This document shows positions 1 through 9,304 of a DNA stretch of 64,000 nt, piece by piece (within the stretch, counting starts at the first letter, position 1; each line of letters opens with the position of its first letter). This DNA comes from WRDF01 sp031552235 (GTDB taxonomy: Bacteria > Bacteroidota > Bacteroidia > Bacteroidales > Rikenellaceae): contig JAVBMR010000004.1 of assembly GCA_031552235.1 (NCBI GenBank), forward strand, positions 118,507 through 182,506, written 5' to 3'. Below the pieces are notes generated by a model. It was not told where the DNA came from and ran no database searches. It saw nothing but the letters and a program-made list of their open reading frames with translations. The translations under genes were made by a program, and so were the position numbers.

Positions 1-1060
1 TTGCGAACGAAAAACATACTTCCTCGATCCAGCCCGACCGCGGGTTTATCCATAACTCCACGTGCAGGTTGGAGTTCAAGTCCCTGAGCCTGTCGAGATG
101 CTGCCCGAAAGCGGCTATTATGGAAGAACGTACGTACATATGGAAAAAGCGCCGGTAGTCGAGGTAGCGCCTGTATTGGACGTCGGTAAACTGGTTCGAT
201 CCGCGCTCCAACAGGTAAAGCTCAACGCTGGGATTAGAAACTACTTTCACATTCCATGTATCTCCGATACTGTCGTCAACGCTGGTATTTCCTTCATAAT
301 GATTGACATTGCCTGCCTCGGCGAAAGAGATTGGCTTGCGGGATTCGTCACGAAATTCAACAGGGATATTCCCATATATCGACTTTGGGAAAGTCATAGA
401 GAATCTGTACTTTCCGTCATCGGCAGGCTCCGGGAGCGGACTAAGATAACTTGGCTCGTCTTCTGCGGTTACGATTTTTTTGAACGAGGCATAGTATATA
501 TAGCAAAAATTCCTTACCGAATCAAAACGCGAATATCGCATATGGGAAACGTCGAAGCTTACCGAATCCTTCAGGAATCTTTCATACCTGGTGTAACACT
601 CCGGCGGGATCGCGCGGGACAGGCTCCCCCATATATTATAACCCACTTCATTTATCTTCCCCGTTGCCGGATCTATCCACACATAAAAAGACTTATTGCC
701 TGAGGATTTCTGAAGTTCCCTGACGTACCCGTAAAAAGCCCTGTACAGCCCTTCCTCAATTGGCCGCGACTTTTCACTCAGCAGCAGATCTACCCTTAAA
801 TTCCCAGCAGCCAAACGTCCCGGCTGCCGATTCATGGGACGCACCAGAAGACCTTCATCCCTGATGCTCCATATTCCGCCAAATCCATCGTCTACATCGG
901 TCTTGCCTGCGTAAAGATCTATCCATGTACTGTCCAAACTATCGAGTTCTGCCTTCTGTTTCACCAAAACAGAATCGGAATGGTAGGTTTCAATACCTTG
1001 ACCCCAAGAAAGCGCGGTGCTTATGAGGGTCAACGCAAAAATAGCCGCTGTGGTTTTCAT
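1..1060 (-). CDS. Secreted protein of unknown function (3' end outside window)
   Basis: An open frame of 353 codons runs on the minus strand from an ATG at 1060 to the window edge without a stop, so the C-terminus is missing. The protein begins with a Sec signal peptide (MKTTAAIFALTLISTALSWG) followed by a soluble domain rich in Tyr, Arg and Asp. Phrases such as YVWIDPATGKINEVGYNIWG and, near the edge, ELWINPRSGWIEEV suggest two copies of a similar beta unit. I do not recognise the family. It is divergent from obgE with about 100 bp between the starts. The plus-strand frame at 62-703 is a shadow of it. Confidence 0.75.
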   Translation of the reverse strand, partial: MKTTAAIFALTLISTALSWGQGIETYHSDSVLVKQKAELDSLDSTWIDLYAGKTDVDDGFGGIWSIRDEGLLVRPMNRQPGRLAAGNLRVDLLLSEKSRPIEEGLYRAFYGYVRELQKSSGNKSFYVWIDPATGKINEVGYNIWGSLSRAIPPECYTRYERFLKDSVSFDVSHMRYSRFDSVRNFCYIYYASFKKIVTAEDEPSYLSPLPEPADDGKYRFSMTFPKSIYGNIPVEFRDESRKPISFAEAGNVNHYEGNTSVDDSIGDTWNVKVVSNPSVELYLLERGSNQFTDVQYRRYLDYRRFFHMYVRSSIIAAFGQHLDRLRDLNSNLHVELWINPRSGWIEEVCFSFA

Positions 1061-1121
1061 AATGGCATAGTTTTGTTTATGCTAAAGATAAAAAATATAT
1101 TCGATTTCCGTATGCTTTTTG

Positions 1122-1129
1122 TATCTTTG
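1122..1129 (+). promoter_or_regulatory. Probable -7 box of the obgE promoter
   Basis: TATCTTTG fits the Bacteroidetes consensus TAnnTTTG and lies 28 bp before the obgE ATG. No clear -33 TTG is seen at the right distance. Confidence 0.45.
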
Positions 1130-1157
1130 CCGCCACACAAATAAATAACGCAGGCCG

Positions 1158-2204
1158 ATGGCATCGTCGAATTTCGTAGATTATGTGAAGATTTTCGCCC
1201 GTTCCGGGAAGGGAGGGGCAGGCTCCAGCCATTTCAGGCGCGAGAAATTCGTTGCCTATGGCGGGCCCGACGGCGGCGACGGCGGCAAGGGCGGCAGCAT
1301 CATCCTGCACGGCAACAGCCAGTATTGGACGCTCATCCACCTGAAATACAACCGCCACCTGTTTGCCGAGGACGGCGAATCGGGTTCGGGCGCGCGCAGT
1401 TTCGGCAAAGACGGTAAAAATATCATAGTCAACGTTCCGCTCGGCACCATCGCGCGAGACGCCGAAACGGGCGAGATCGTGGGCGAAGTGACCGAGGACG
1501 GACAGGATGTGGTGCTGCTCAAAGGTGGCCGCGGCGGGCTCGGCAACTGGCACTTCAAGACATCCGTGAACCAGGCCCCGCGCTACGCGCAGCCCGGCGA
1601 ACCCATGCAGGAGGGCGCGTTCATCCTTGAACTCAAAGTGCTTGCCGACGTGGGCCTCGTGGGGTTCCCGAACGCCGGGAAATCGACGCTGCTTTCGGTT
1701 GTTTCGGCGGCCAAACCCAAGATAGCCAATTATGCCTTCACCACCCTCGAACCCAACCTGGGGATCGTGGAATACCGCGACCACAAGTCGTTCGTGATGG
1801 CCGACATCCCCGGCATCATCGAGGGTGCGCACGAGGGCAAAGGCCTCGGCACGCGCTTCCTGCGCCACATCGAACGCAACTCGATACTACTTTTCATGAT
1901 CCCGGCGGATTCCGAAGACATAAGGAAAGAGTATGGCATCCTGCTCAGCGAACTCACGCAGTACAATCCGGAACTGCTCGACAAAAGCCGCCTGCTGGCC
2001 ATTACCAAGAGCGACATGCTTGACGACGAAATGATGAAGCAGATGCGCCCGGAACTTCCGGAGGGCATCCCGAGCGTTTTCATATCGTCGGTCACAGGCT
2101 ACAACATTCCCGCATTGAAAGACATGATCTGGGACGAACTGCACAAAGCCGCGCCTGCGATGCAAGCAGATACCGCCGCAACTACCCCGACAGAGCAGGA
2201 ATAA
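1158..2204 (+). CDS. obgE: GTPase Obg/CgtA
   Basis: Obg-family GTPase that binds the 50S ribosomal subunit and couples nucleotide state to ribosome maturation and stress. The N-terminal Obg fold (about residues 4-160) has the typical Gly-rich segment GGPDGGDGGKGGS. The G domain follows, with the P-loop GFPNAGKST near residue 168, switch II DIPGIIEG and the base-specificity motif TKSD. At 348 aa it lacks the extra C-terminal OCT domain of some Gram-positive Obg proteins, and its C-terminus is a short low-complexity tail. It stands as a single gene with its own probable promoter. Confidence 0.97.
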   Translation: MASSNFVDYVKIFARSGKGGAGSSHFRREKFVAYGGPDGGDGGKGGSIILHGNSQYWTLIHLKYNRHLFAEDGESGSGARSFGKDGKNIIVNVPLGTIARDAETGEIVGEVTEDGQDVVLLKGGRGGLGNWHFKTSVNQAPRYAQPGEPMQEGAFILELKVLADVGLVGFPNAGKSTLLSVVSAAKPKIANYAFTTLEPNLGIVEYRDHKSFVMADIPGIIEGAHEGKGLGTRFLRHIERNSILLFMIPADSEDIRKEYGILLSELTQYNPELLDKSRLLAITKSDMLDDEMMKQMRPELPEGIPSVFISSVTGYNIPALKDMIWDELHKAAPAMQADTAATTPTEQE

Positions 2205-2583
2205 CCGGCACCGGAACGTCGTATGGGATATTTTCGACGTTTTGCATGTATCGCATATAGAGATTCCCGCAGAGATACCGGCATAGCGGAAGCGCTTGTC
2301 CGCAAAAATACACCTGTGGTATGCAGTCTGCCGCCGGCGGTGGGTGCGAATGAGCAAAGCGAATGAAGCAGCCCGCCGCGTGGAGCGGCGGCAGGCTGCC
2401 GGTGTCGCTGAGGCGACACTTGGAGATTAATAATGACCTATTTAAAGGTTAGGGGTGTTTTTGCAGGCAAGCGTTTAGCGGAAAGACCCTTGCCTGTGCT
2501 GTCACAACGGTTGACAACTTCGGGCCGAAAAGGTCAGGCGTCAATATACAAATCCCTTTACGCTTAAATACCGGATGGGGTTT
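2205..2583. other. Intergenic region with palindromic repeats, no gene seen
   Basis: This gap separates the convergent obgE and DUF5689 genes. It holds GC-rich partial palindromes around 2325-2425, including CCGCCGCG/GCGGCGG pieces and GTGTCGCTGAGGCGACAC, of the kind found in other gaps of this window. A second hairpin at about 2462-2500 pairs GCAGGCAAG with CTTGCCTGT. No credible coding frame is present. Confidence 0.5.
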
Positions 2584-3372
2584 TCAAAACCTGTCTTCTC
2601 TCATGCTTACCTCGCGCGGATCATAGATTTTCAGTTGCGGCGTGCCGTTGAACCATCCGAGTATGCCGCGTATCGAGCCGCTGCCCGCCGGCAGTACCTC
2701 GTTCGCGAAAGAAGCGAAAGCACTCGTGCGGACTGCCAGCGTATTCCCGTGAATATCAACCAAAAAGCGGTCGGTAGCGGCGACCTCCGCATCTGCCCAT
2801 GCGACGGCATAATCCGCAAACTGCACCCCCGAAAATACGACAAGGCAATTCAGGTAGCGCCGCGCATCGAACTGAGGATCATGTAAATGCGCGACGGTCA
2901 TGGGGATCGGAACGGGTTCTTCGGCATTCCCCGGCAGTAACTTCACGACCGTACCTATGCGGTCGAGCGGAATATACCCCGTTTCGTAGGAATTGTCTTC
3001 CGAAACCACTCCCAACTGTATGTCACCTCCATACGCGCCCACAGCCAGCCCGTTGCAGTTCACGCGCACCATCTCGCCGTAGGGGTATGACAGGAACAGG
3101 TCGCCGGCGTCGAGTTTCACCTCGACCGCTCCCGTTGCGTCCTGTACCACGATGGTTTTGTGGAAATTACCCCAACGGTCGTTGGCGACTATGCGTCCCT
3201 CGATGCTCATCTCGCCGCGTATTTTACGCGGAACGCCGGGGTACTGCGACTTGAGGTAAGCTATCGAAACGACGCGCGGTTCATGCCCGCGCTTTTCGAG
3301 CGGCGGGGTCGATTCGCACGCGCACAGCACCAGAACGGCCAACAGAATATGGCTAATCTTCCACGACATCAT
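2584..3372 (-). CDS. DUF5689-type lipoprotein, second of a tandem pair
   Basis: Predicted lipoprotein of 262 aa. A short hydrophobic signal ends in the lipobox-like LVLCAC, so the mature form should be anchored to a membrane, probably the outer one. The body is OB-fold-like: ANDRWGNFHKTIVVQDATGA near residues 63-82 closely matches ANDLSGNFYRTFVIEDATGA in the neighbour encoded just upstream, a pattern typical of Bacteroidetes DUF5689 proteins. Starts at residue 1 or at Met2 are equally possible. It overlaps the upstream paralogue by 20 bp, so the two are translated from one message with the outer-membrane barrel gene. Function unknown, possibly ligand binding at the cell surface. Confidence 0.75.
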   Translation of the reverse strand: MMSWKISHILLAVLVLCACESTPPLEKRGHEPRVVSIAYLKSQYPGVPRKIRGEMSIEGRIVANDRWGNFHKTIVVQDATGAVEVKLDAGDLFLSYPYGEMVRVNCNGLAVGAYGGDIQLGVVSEDNSYETGYIPLDRIGTVVKLLPGNAEEPVPIPMTVAHLHDPQFDARRYLNCLVVFSGVQFADYAVAWADAEVAATDRFLVDIHGNTLAVRTSAFASFANEVLPAGSGSIRGILGWFNGTPQLKIYDPREVSMREDRF

Positions 3373-4117
3373 CGAGTGTCCTTAATCTTAAAGCATAGTT
3401 GTCGGTTTTCATCAGGATGCCGGTCAGCGAGAGAGTACCGGAAGGTATGGCGCTGCCTGCGAACGAGGCGTATTTACTGGTCGACACGGTTATCTCCGAG
3501 CCGCCGGCATCAAAGAACACCCGGGAAGAATAGTTCGAAAGATCGGCGGCCGAGGCCCATGCGGCCGGTTCGCCGTCTTTCAAAGTGAGGCCTCCGATGC
3601 GCACCAACCGCCCGCACATATTATCTTCGAGTGCGTCGATGGTCGTAGAATGCGGTTCGATTTTGTCCGTCAGCTTGCCGCGCACGACATATTTGTCCAT
3701 CACAGCCCTGTGGCCGAAATAATCGGTTTGGTGATATCCGTTGGATGGTTTCAATCCGATCTGCAGTACTCCGTTGTAGTCCGAAACCCATAGCCCCTCG
3801 GCCCTGACGGCGACATAGCGCCCTTCGGGGAAGAGGTTTTTCAGGTCGTAAAGCCCGGCCCTGATTTCGATGGCGCCGGTTGCGTCCTCAATAACGAACG
3901 TTCGGTAGAAATTCCCCGACAGGTCGTTGGCCGTAACGATACCTGCAATGATCACGCCCCTGTTAACCTCCACAGGCAAGCCCTCGTAGAGCGCCAGCAT
4001 ATCGCCTATGTCCATGTTGGGGTACGCGGCGGCATCGGCGCAGTCGCCGCATATGTCGTCCTTTCCGCATCCGGCCAGCGCGACACAAATCGTCAGTATG
4101 GTCAATAGTCTTTTCAT
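3353..4117 (-). CDS. DUF5689-type lipoprotein, first of a tandem pair
   Basis: Predicted 254-aa lipoprotein with a clear signal and lipobox (LAGC, Cys near residue 17). It shares the DUF5689-like core GNFYRTFVIEDATGAIEIR with the gene downstream and, like it, ends in a small beta domain with the pattern SKYASFAGSAIPSGTLSLTG. Such proteins often accompany TonB-dependent outer-membrane receptors in Bacteroidetes. Here the barrel gene ends 5 bp upstream, which supports one operon and a shared cell-surface role. Substrate unknown. Confidence 0.8.
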   Translation of the reverse strand: MKRLLTILTICVALAGCGKDDICGDCADAAAYPNMDIGDMLALYEGLPVEVNRGVIIAGIVTANDLSGNFYRTFVIEDATGAIEIRAGLYDLKNLFPEGRYVAVRAEGLWVSDYNGVLQIGLKPSNGYHQTDYFGHRAVMDKYVVRGKLTDKIEPHSTTIDALEDNMCGRLVRIGGLTLKDGEPAAWASAADLSNYSSRVFFDAGGSEITVSTSKYASFAGSAIPSGTLSLTGILMKTDNYALRLRTLDDVVED

Positions 4118-4122
4118 AGCGC

Positions 4123-6612
4123 TCAGAACCTGTAACTTGCGGATAAATAGAAACTTCGGGGGTAACTGTATAGGTATTTCGAGTCGAACGGCACATAACG
4201 CTGGTTCAGGCCGCTGCCACGGCGCATGACGCGCATCTGCTCATATCCGCTGTAGATTATGTCGCTGCGGTTCAGCATGTTGCTTACCGACAGCAGCAGC
4301 GTCAGCGCATTGCGCTTTATGTCGAACGATTTCATGATGAAGAAATCGACGGTCACGGCGTCGGGCAGTTGTTCCTGCGCGACGAATTCCCGGAAAAGTT
4401 CGGGCGAATCGGCCAGCATATAGGCGCGCTCCATGCGCCTCAGCGGGTTGGCTGCTACATAACGGCTACCCATGTAGTTGAATGCCAGCGATGTTATAAA
4501 GCCATAAACGTTGTATTCGATTTCGGCGCTCGCGGCCACCTCGGGCGTATTCCCCACCCTGTAACCTGTCAGGTAGGTCCGCGCGTTCTCGACATAGGTG
4601 GTCAGCAGGGCGTCGTCGTATATTTTGACCGAAGGGTCGGAGGTGTATTCGTATTTCCCGGCGGAAGCTGCGACGGACAGCGACAGGCGCGGTGAAAAAT
4701 CGTAACGCGCGCCTAACTCAATCCCGTAAAAGCCCTTCGAAATGCCGCTTACGACCATGTCTGAGTAGACCGACTCGATATCGTCGTAATAGGCGTAAAC
4801 TTCCGCACCGTGCGATGTGGCCGCATAGAACCCGGCCAGCTTGCACATAAATCGGTTGATTGTCATAATGTATTCCGCCTCGCCCGACAGGACGGCAAGT
4901 GCCTGCGGATTATCGACAATCATATTGGCCGACTCTGGCGAAACGAACATCGCGCCTGCCTCGGGGGCGACCCGCGCCGCAAGCCCGGTCGCACGCAGGA
5001 TATGCCTTGGCGAGAAAGAATAACTTGCCGACAGCTTGGCCGTATAGGTGTCGAGTTTTATTTCATCGGAATTGCCATATGAGGCGTTGCCCGGATGCAA
5101 TTCCTTCTCGTAGTTACCTTTACGCATTACCGCGACGCCGCCTAATTCGGCCGCGGCGGTAAGCCGGAATCGGTTGCCCGCGTAATTATACGAGGCATAC
5201 AACTCATATTTCCGCATGCGCAAATTATAGTTATACCCGAACTCGTCGCCCTCGCCGACCAGCCGTCCCGGATCGCGCAGGTCGTTGAGCCATTTGCCGC
5301 CATAGCGGGTGGTGTCTGCGAGATACTGGTCGGCATTGAGGAAAGGCTCGCCGCCGAGCATATCGTCCACACGTTTGAAATAACGCACATCGTCGGCACG
5401 CAGGCGCATGCCGTAAACGGCGTTGTTCCTGTCGTCCATTTTCGTACGGAAAGACACCACGCCCTGCAAATCGTTATTGCGCTCCACCCTGTCCTCGATA
5501 AAATACCGGGCACCGCCCTCCTCCACGGGCAGCCTGCCGTTGAAACGGTTCACTTCGCACACGCGCGCCCAGTCTATCTGTGTGATGGCCGGGTCGCCCG
5601 ACCGCCATTTTTCACGCAGGAAATCGCCGGTCGGGGTATCGCCGTAATAGCTCGGCATGTAGCGGTAGTAGTCGGGATACGGCGTTTCGGCATCGAACCA
5701 CGCGAGCGAACTGTACGCGTTCCCGCCGCCGGTATAGGAAAGCGTCACATTGATTTTCGTATCCTTCGAAAGCGTGCCTTCGTAACCGGCATACACCAGA
5801 ACCGGTGCGGACTTCCGCTTCCGCGAATATAGTTCTTCGCCGCCGCCGTAACCCCACGCCGGGTTGTAATAATTATCGCCCGTGAGTTCGAACGCCTCCA
5901 TCGTGGCGGACGAGCGGAGGCCTTTTTCGGCATACGCGGCAAAAACGCCAGCGGTAAAACTATGAAAATCACTGAATTTGTATTTATGCAACGATGACAA
6001 AGCGAACTCCGACGACTTCAGTCCGTGCATGGGCCTATCCTCTCCCGCCCTCGCGGTTATGCTGTTCGCCGTCCAGTACGGGGAGTCGCCGGACGGCTGC
6101 CCGGCATAGGAAGCATTCGCGGCTGCACTCCCGCCGCGGCTGGTATATGCAGTCCCGGCACGCCAGCCTTGCGGGATCATCAAAGGGTCGGGCGTAAATG
6201 TTTCTACTCCACCAGAAAGCCCGGCGGCCCTGTCCGTGAAACCGATGCCGCCGACAGCGGACTTCGACATACGCGAGCGCCTCAATATCGACAATAAAGC
6301 ATAATCGTAATGTCCCGTCAACCTGCCTGAAAGCTCGATATCGCCGAGGTAAGCACGTTCCAACGGCACATCGAAACCGCGTCTGGCGTACCTCACGCCC
6401 GAAAAATTGAATTCGGCCATGCGCGTAAAAATGTCGGTTCCGCCTTCTAACGGGGCATAAAAAAGCGTCAGGTCGGTTTCCGACCCGGCGCTCTCTATGA
6501 ATTGGGAGGAACTCCCCGAAACGTAATATTCGTAAGGGTTATGCTGCGCGAATGCCGATGACAGGGACAATCCCATGGCGGCAGATAGCGATATCAACCT
6601 CTTGATGCGCAT
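4123..6612 (-). CDS. TonB-dependent-receptor-like outer-membrane barrel
   Basis: 829-aa outer-membrane protein. It has a Sec signal peptide ending SSAFAQ and many alternating aromatic beta strands (for example YELYASYNYAGNRFRLTAAAE). It finishes with YLSASYRF, the terminal-Phe signature read by the Bam machinery. I see no obvious N-terminal carboxypeptidase-like domain or plug, so it may be a diverged receptor or a plain barrel. It is the first gene of an operon with two DUF5689 lipoproteins. A -7-like TATTTTCG lies about 70 bp upstream of the ATG. Confidence 0.75.
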   Translation of the reverse strand: MRIKRLISLSAAMGLSLSSAFAQHNPYEYYVSGSSSQFIESAGSETDLTLFYAPLEGGTDIFTRMAEFNFSGVRYARRGFDVPLERAYLGDIELSGRLTGHYDYALLSILRRSRMSKSAVGGIGFTDRAAGLSGGVETFTPDPLMIPQGWRAGTAYTSRGGSAAANASYAGQPSGDSPYWTANSITARAGEDRPMHGLKSSEFALSSLHKYKFSDFHSFTAGVFAAYAEKGLRSSATMEAFELTGDNYYNPAWGYGGGEELYSRKRKSAPVLVYAGYEGTLSKDTKINVTLSYTGGGNAYSSLAWFDAETPYPDYYRYMPSYYGDTPTGDFLREKWRSGDPAITQIDWARVCEVNRFNGRLPVEEGGARYFIEDRVERNNDLQGVVSFRTKMDDRNNAVYGMRLRADDVRYFKRVDDMLGGEPFLNADQYLADTTRYGGKWLNDLRDPGRLVGEGDEFGYNYNLRMRKYELYASYNYAGNRFRLTAAAELGGVAVMRKGNYEKELHPGNASYGNSDEIKLDTYTAKLSASYSFSPRHILRATGLAARVAPEAGAMFVSPESANMIVDNPQALAVLSGEAEYIMTINRFMCKLAGFYAATSHGAEVYAYYDDIESVYSDMVVSGISKGFYGIELGARYDFSPRLSLSVAASAGKYEYTSDPSVKIYDDALLTTYVENARTYLTGYRVGNTPEVAASAEIEYNVYGFITSLAFNYMGSRYVAANPLRRMERAYMLADSPELFREFVAQEQLPDAVTVDFFIMKSFDIKRNALTLLLSVSNMLNRSDIIYSGYEQMRVMRRGSGLNQRYVPFDSKYLYSYPRSFYLSASYRF

Positions 6613-6682
6613 TAGTAAGTCGGGTTAGTAGTTTTTCCGGCAAGCCGCGCTCCGCCGTCGGCCGTCAGCCGCCTGCCGGATG

Positions 6683-6690
6683 CGAAAATA
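6683..6690 (-). promoter_or_regulatory. Possible -7 box for the outer-membrane barrel operon
   Basis: On the minus strand TATTTTCG resembles the TAnnTTTG box. It lies 71 bp upstream of the barrel ATG, after a T-rich run. The match is imperfect and the -33 element is weak. Confidence 0.3.
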
Positions 6691-6755
6691 CAAAAAAACT
6701 AATCAATTCGACCTTTTGCGCTATTTTTCAGGCCGTATGTGTTTAAGATTTAATT

Positions 6756-7403
6756 TTAAGGCCAAAAATCTATTTCTCTCAGTAATTTGATATACTTTGC
6801 TTCATTGGGTTTTCTTCCCTTCAAGGCATCGGTAATGATCTTGTTGCATATGTCCGACAACTGCAATGCCCTGTTTTTAGGCATGTGAATCCTACGCGCC
6901 CATAATTCGCCATCAACCACACATCGGAATGTTGCGCTCTCGCCATCACTGACAACTTCTATCACACCAGGCGTACGTTCCATTGGTTTGAAACCGCGCA
7001 TCAATACAGCAGTCATCTCGCCTCGCAATTCCACCGCGAATCGTTCACTTACCTCGAACGATTTCGGCTTCGGACTGTATTTCCGATACAATTCAGGAGC
7101 GGTAGTGGAACTCGCCTGATGAATTTCACGCATTTTCTCTTGGCTGTTAGACAACCGAAAGACTTGCAGTGTATAGGTTTCGCGGCAACGGTCTTTTACT
7201 ATGCGAAACGCCAAGACATCACGGAAAGATGGTGAATATATGTATTCCGCAAAGATTCTCGTATCCCCGAAGAGTATCCTATCCAAATAAGTCTCGGCCT
7301 TGGCGTCATACAAATCAAAACCGTCGGAATTATCAACACTTTGTGAAAAAGAGAACTGCGTCGACAGCGCGCACGCTATTAATAAAAAAAGCGTTTTTTT
7401 CAT
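6756..7403 (-). CDS. Secreted protein of unknown function
   Basis: 215-aa protein with a standard signal peptide (MKKTLFLLIACALSTQFSFS) and no other membrane segment, so it should be periplasmic or surface exposed. The body mixes beta strands and charged helices. A C-terminal helix (about residues 180-212) carries GRKPNEAKYIKLLREI. I do not recognise a family. A good promoter (TTG, 20 bp, TATATTTG) sits just upstream, inside the terminator of the decarboxylase gene, so this looks like an independently expressed single gene. Confidence 0.65.
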   Translation of the reverse strand: MKKTLFLLIACALSTQFSFSQSVDNSDGFDLYDAKAETYLDRILFGDTRIFAEYIYSPSFRDVLAFRIVKDRCRETYTLQVFRLSNSQEKMREIHQASSTTAPELYRKYSPKPKSFEVSERFAVELRGEMTAVLMRGFKPMERTPGVIEVVSDGESATFRCVVDGELWARRIHMPKNRALQLSDICNKIITDALKGRKPNEAKYIKLLREIDFWP

Positions 7404-7404
7404 A

Positions 7405-7447
7405 CGAAAAAAGGGTTATAGTTGACATTAATCAAATATAACCCTTT
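7405..7447 (-). terminator. Rho-independent terminator of the decarboxylase gene
   Basis: On the minus strand AAAGGGTTATA pairs with TATAACCCTTT over 11 bp and is followed by a T run. It lies just after the decarboxylase stop. Confidence 0.75.
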
Positions 7448-7463
7448 ATATCAAGAAAAACAA
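7433..7463 (-). promoter_or_regulatory. Promoter for the secreted protein at 6756-7403
   Basis: TTG, a 20-bp spacer and TATATTTG match the Bacteroidetes -33/-7 consensus. The -7 box lies inside the left arm of the upstream terminator, about 30 bp before the ATG. Confidence 0.65.
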
Positions 7464-7466
7464 GCA

Positions 7467-8864
7467 CTAATACCCGAGTATCCTCATCATCGAGCGGTAG
7501 CTCTGCTCTTTGGCGAAGAGGCGTGTGTAGTAATCGTCGGCCTCGCCCTTTTCACGGTCTATTATAATATGCTTGGGCGCGGGGATAAGGCAGTGCTGTA
7601 TGCCGCCGAAACCGCCCAACTCCTCCTGATAGGCCCCCGTGTGGAACATACCTATATACTGAGGCTCATCGCCCACGAGTTTCGGGAGGAATATGGCGTT
7701 CTGGTGCGACTCTCCGCTGTAATAATCCTCGCTGTCGCACGAAAGCCCGCCCAGAAACACTCGCTGGTATTCCCTGTCCCAGTTGTTCACAGCAAGCTGT
7801 ATGTAGCGCTGGTTGATGCCCCATGTGTCTGGCAATGTGGTCATGAAAGAGCTGTCGATCATATACCAAAGCTCCTTGTCGTTCTGCTGTTTCTGGTTGA
7901 TTATAGAGAAGAGCGTCGCGCCGCTTTCGCCTACTGTGAACGATCCGAACTCGGTGAATATGTGCGGTTCCTCGATCTCCATCTGTACGCAGAAGCTCTT
8001 TATCTGCGATATTATCTCCTCGGCCATGTACTCGTAGTCGTACTCGAACGAGAGCGAGTTCTTGATAGGGAAGCCGCCCCCGATGTTCAGGGTGTTGAGC
8101 GTTGGACAGATCTTCTTTAGCTCGTAGTACACGTTAAGGCACTTGTTCAGCTCGTTCCAATAGTATGCCGTGTCCTTTATCCCGGTGTTGATAAAGAAGT
8201 GGAGCATGTGCAGGTTGAACTTCTTGTTGCGCATTATTTTTTCGCGGTAGAAGTCCACGATGTCGTTGTAGCGTATCCCGAGCCTCGATGTATAGAAGTC
8301 GAATTTCGGTTCTTCTTCCGACGCGATACGTATCCCGATTTTGCACTTCTTCTCCAGTGCATTATCGAGCAGGGTTATCTCGTCCTTGTTGTCAAGTACC
8401 GCCACAGTGTTTTCAAAGCCGCTATGGACCAGTTGAGCGATATTTTCCACGTAATGCGGGCGTTTGAAGCCGTTGCACACGATATAGCGGTCCTTATCTA
8501 TATGGCCGCTTTCGTAAAGGGAATTTATAATATGTATGTCGTACGCCGACGATGTTTCGAGGTGGATGTCGTTCTTCAGCGCCTCCTCGATCACGAAATT
8601 GAAATGCGAGCTTTTGGTGCAGTAACAGTATGTGTAATCGCCCCTGTAATCGACTTTCGCCATCGCCACATTGAACATTCGCTTGGCCCGCTGTATCTGC
8701 GAAGTTATCTTCGGGAGGTACGAGATCTTCAAAGGCGTGCCGTACTGCTTGATTATGTCCATCAACGGAACATCGTGAAAATGAAGTTCGTTATCGACAA
8801 CCGAGAACTCTTCCTGAGGAAACTCGAACGTTTGCTCGATAAGGTCAATGTACTTGTTTTTCAT
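7467..8864 (-). CDS. Fold-type III PLP-dependent decarboxylase, arginine decarboxylase-like
   Basis: 465-aa member of the Orn/Lys/Arg/DAP decarboxylase family with an alanine-racemase-like barrel. The PLP lysine is probably in YCYCTKSSHFN near residue 80, equivalent to YAVKAN in relatives, and NIGGGFPI near residue 265 is the phosphate-binding loop. The C-terminal beta domain carries the conserved GGLSCDSEDYY, where the Cys is the usual catalytic residue at the dimer interface. It most likely makes agmatine for polyamine synthesis, but substrate cannot be fixed from sequence, and the length is below that of long SpeA enzymes (about 630 aa). Single gene with its own terminator and likely promoter. 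Confidence 0.75.
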   Translation of the reverse strand: MKNKYIDLIEQTFEFPQEEFSVVDNELHFHDVPLMDIIKQYGTPLKISYLPKITSQIQRAKRMFNVAMAKVDYRGDYTYCYCTKSSHFNFVIEEALKNDIHLETSSAYDIHIINSLYESGHIDKDRYIVCNGFKRPHYVENIAQLVHSGFENTVAVLDNKDEITLLDNALEKKCKIGIRIASEEEPKFDFYTSRLGIRYNDIVDFYREKIMRNKKFNLHMLHFFINTGIKDTAYYWNELNKCLNVYYELKKICPTLNTLNIGGGFPIKNSLSFEYDYEYMAEEIISQIKSFCVQMEIEEPHIFTEFGSFTVGESGATLFSIINQKQQNDKELWYMIDSSFMTTLPDTWGINQRYIQLAVNNWDREYQRVFLGGLSCDSEDYYSGESHQNAIFLPKLVGDEPQYIGMFHTGAYQEELGGFGGIQHCLIPAPKHIIIDREKGEADDYYTRLFAKEQSYRSMMRILGY

Positions 8865-8954
8865 TCCCTTTAATTGCTTTTAATAAATCCGAGCGAGCCG
8901 CATTGAAAATTTCATAGCAAAGTAGCTCGACCGGATTCCGATTGATTTGAGATT

Positions 8955-8991
8955 GCAAAGTAGATAATTCTTTTAATCAATAACAATACTT
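8955..8991 (-). promoter_or_regulatory. Likely promoter for the decarboxylase gene
   Basis: TACTTTGC at 8962-8955 on the minus strand fits TAnnTTTG, with a TTG roughly 20 bp upstream. A second TACTTTGC at 8924-8917, nearer the ATG, is an alternative. Confidence 0.45.
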
Positions 8992-8997
8992 TCCCTG

Positions 8998-9190
8998 TAA
9001 AATTACACGACACCGCTAAATAAAACGCTTATACCGGTGTCGCTTTGCGACACCGGTAGTCTGCCGCCACCCCACGCGGAGGGCTGGTCGCTTCGGCGAC
9101 TGCGACAGAGCGGAAACGTCGATGCACTTCCGAAGCGCTGTACTGCGAAACTATGCCCTTTGCCGACGGCAGACTGCACTGTGGGGGTAA
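8998..9190. repeat. Degenerate palindromic intergenic repeat, copy 1
   Basis: The 467-bp gap at 8865-9331 contains a GC-rich block starting with GGTGTCGCTTTGCGACACC (a perfect hairpin). It includes GGCTGGTCGCTTCGGC (9082-9097) and GGAAACGTCGATGCAC (9112-9127). Both strings recur together near 24.77-24.81 kb, and the first recurs inverted at 26664-26679. No coding frame is supported here. Confidence 0.6.
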
Positions 9191-9304
9191 TATTGCGAAT
9201 AAGCATACCAAATAGTCCTCCCGCGCATGCCCTGGCACTGTTGATTTCGCTAAAACGACCTAAAAAATCGCACCGCCGCTGTTAGCATATCAATAATATT
9301 TCCG

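Noticed and set aside
62..703. 213-codon plus-strand frame at the window start
   Set aside because: It lies antisense inside a longer minus-strand frame with a signal peptide. Its composition is not protein-like.
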